A DNA stretch of 64,000 nucleotides. It comes from Roseiarcus sp963805295. Lineage in GTDB: Bacteria; Pseudomonadota; Alphaproteobacteria; Rhizobiales; Beijerinckiaceae. Positions 63,453 through 64,000 of this stretch are shown here, in pieces. The position numbers and the translations under genes were made by a program. Location: NCBI GenBank assembly GCA_963805295.1, contig CAWDTW010000116.1, positions 62,001-126,000 on the forward strand. Reading direction: 5' to 3'. The notes under the pieces were generated by a model. The model was given only the letters and a program-made list of their open reading frames with translations. It was not told the origin of the DNA and did no database searches. Each line of letters opens with the position of its first letter. Position 1 is the first letter of the stretch.

Positions 63453-64000
63453 ATGAGCCTGAGCAAACGCAAACTCGGCCGCCACGGCCTCGAGGTCTCG
63501 GCCATCGGCCTCGGCTGCATGGGCATGAGCCAGTCCTACGGTCCGGCCGACGAGACGGAATCGATCGCGACCCTCCATCGCGCGATCGACCTCGGATGCA
63601 CGTTCTTCGACACGGCGGAGGTCTACGGCACCTTCGCCAACGAGGCGCTGATCGGCCGCGCGCTCAAGGGCCGGCGGGACCAGGCGACGATCGCGACCAA
63701 GTTCGGCTTTCGCATCGAGGGCGGCCGGCAGGTCGGCGTCGAGCTTGACAGCAGGCCGAAAACGCTCCGGGCGGCGGTCGACGGATCGCTCCGCCGGCTC
63801 GGAAGCGACCGTATCGACCTTCTCTACCAGCACCGCGTCGACCCGGCCGTGCCGATCGAGGAGGTCGCCGGCACGGTCGGCGATCTCGTCCGGGACGGCA
63901 AGGTCCTGTTCTTCGGGCTTTCGGAGGCCGGGGCGGCCAACATCCGCCGAGCCCATGCCGAGCATCCGGTCTCGGCGCTGCAAAGCGAGTATTCGCTGTG
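63453..64000 (+). CDS. Aldo/keto reductase, partial (runs off the right edge)
   Basis: The first 182 residues of an NADPH-dependent aldo/keto reductase. The family's start is clear (L-G-R-H-G-L-E-V-S-A-I-G-L-G-C-M-G-M-S), followed by the catalytic D-T-A-E-V-Y-G (Asp and Tyr), A-T-K-F-G-F (Lys) and L-L-Y-Q-H-R-V-D (His). The C-terminal cofactor motif lies outside the window. It reduces aldehydes and ketones, such as products of lipid peroxidation. It lies in line with the TetR-controlled genes and starts at ATG 63453 with GGAGGAA upstream. Confidence 0.93.
   Translation, partial: MSLSKRKLGRHGLEVSAIGLGCMGMSQSYGPADETESIATLHRAIDLGCTFFDTAEVYGTFANEALIGRALKGRRDQATIATKFGFRIEGGRQVGVELDSRPKTLRAAVDGSLRRLGSDRIDLLYQHRVDPAVPIEEVAGTVGDLVRDGKVLFFGLSEAGAANIRRAHAEHPVSALQSEYSL

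Overview
The window is GC-rich (about two-thirds G+C in most genes) and reads as the chromosome of an alphaproteobacterium, most probably of the Hyphomicrobiales. The gyrA, uvrA, ssb, coaD and rarA proteins, the tandem AHSA1/ArsR pair and the intergenic CAGGGA-type repeats all fit that order; family and genus cannot be fixed from this sequence. No rRNA, tRNA or CRISPR array was seen.

Layout. 0-12 kb is mostly housekeeping and stress functions: a GT8 glycosyltransferase, glyoxalase I, a beta-lactamase-fold hydrolase, rarA, CDP-diacylglycerol pyrophosphatase, a broken TPR gene, a three-gene STAS / anti-sigma kinase / cNMP-SpoIIE phosphatase partner-switching operon, an ArsR-AHSA1 pair and coaD. 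12-21 kb is a redox island: a small secreted protein, an OsmC remnant, a cNMP-binding thioredoxin-reductase-like flavoprotein with a UBP zinc-finger partner, a membrane-anchored monoheme protein, and a pioAB/mtrAB-like pair (decaheme cytochrome plus outer-membrane barrel) that should carry electrons across the outer membrane. 21-33 kb holds gyrA, ssb and uvrA, interrupted by a frameshifted glutathione peroxidase and a BglII-like restriction locus whose methylase is split by a decayed ISAzo13-type element between 48-bp direct repeats.

33-38.5 kb is a graveyard of toxin-antitoxin and defence genes (FRG, HigBA, Phd, VapBC, further HigA and VapC scraps, a broken conserved gene) with one intact MNT-HEPN pair. 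38.5-50 kb has a GST/TetR divergent pair, an EmrAB-type efflux operon (both genes frameshifted), a LysR regulator, a MOSC-ferredoxin-reductase fusion, a DoxX-NDH-2 fusion and an alpha/beta hydrolase. 50.4-54.5 kb is mobile DNA: a nested MITE-like composite, an ORF-less group II intron-like segment, an IS1380 element and an IS5 remnant. 54.5-64 kb contains a frameshifted enoyl-CoA hydratase, a YbjQ protein, a second IS, and a TetR-controlled run of small VOC, PhnB-like, DUF899, YciI-like and aldo/keto reductase genes that continues past the right edge.

Two themes recur. First, many recognisable genes are broken by single-base insertions, which could be real decay or uncorrected sequence error. 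Second, palindromic and periodic intergenic repeats are abundant, including one inserted in frame inside uvrA. The most interesting biology is the extracellular-electron-transfer locus with a repeat-extended PioA-like cytochrome, followed by the restriction locus with an apparently intact nuclease and a destroyed methylase.
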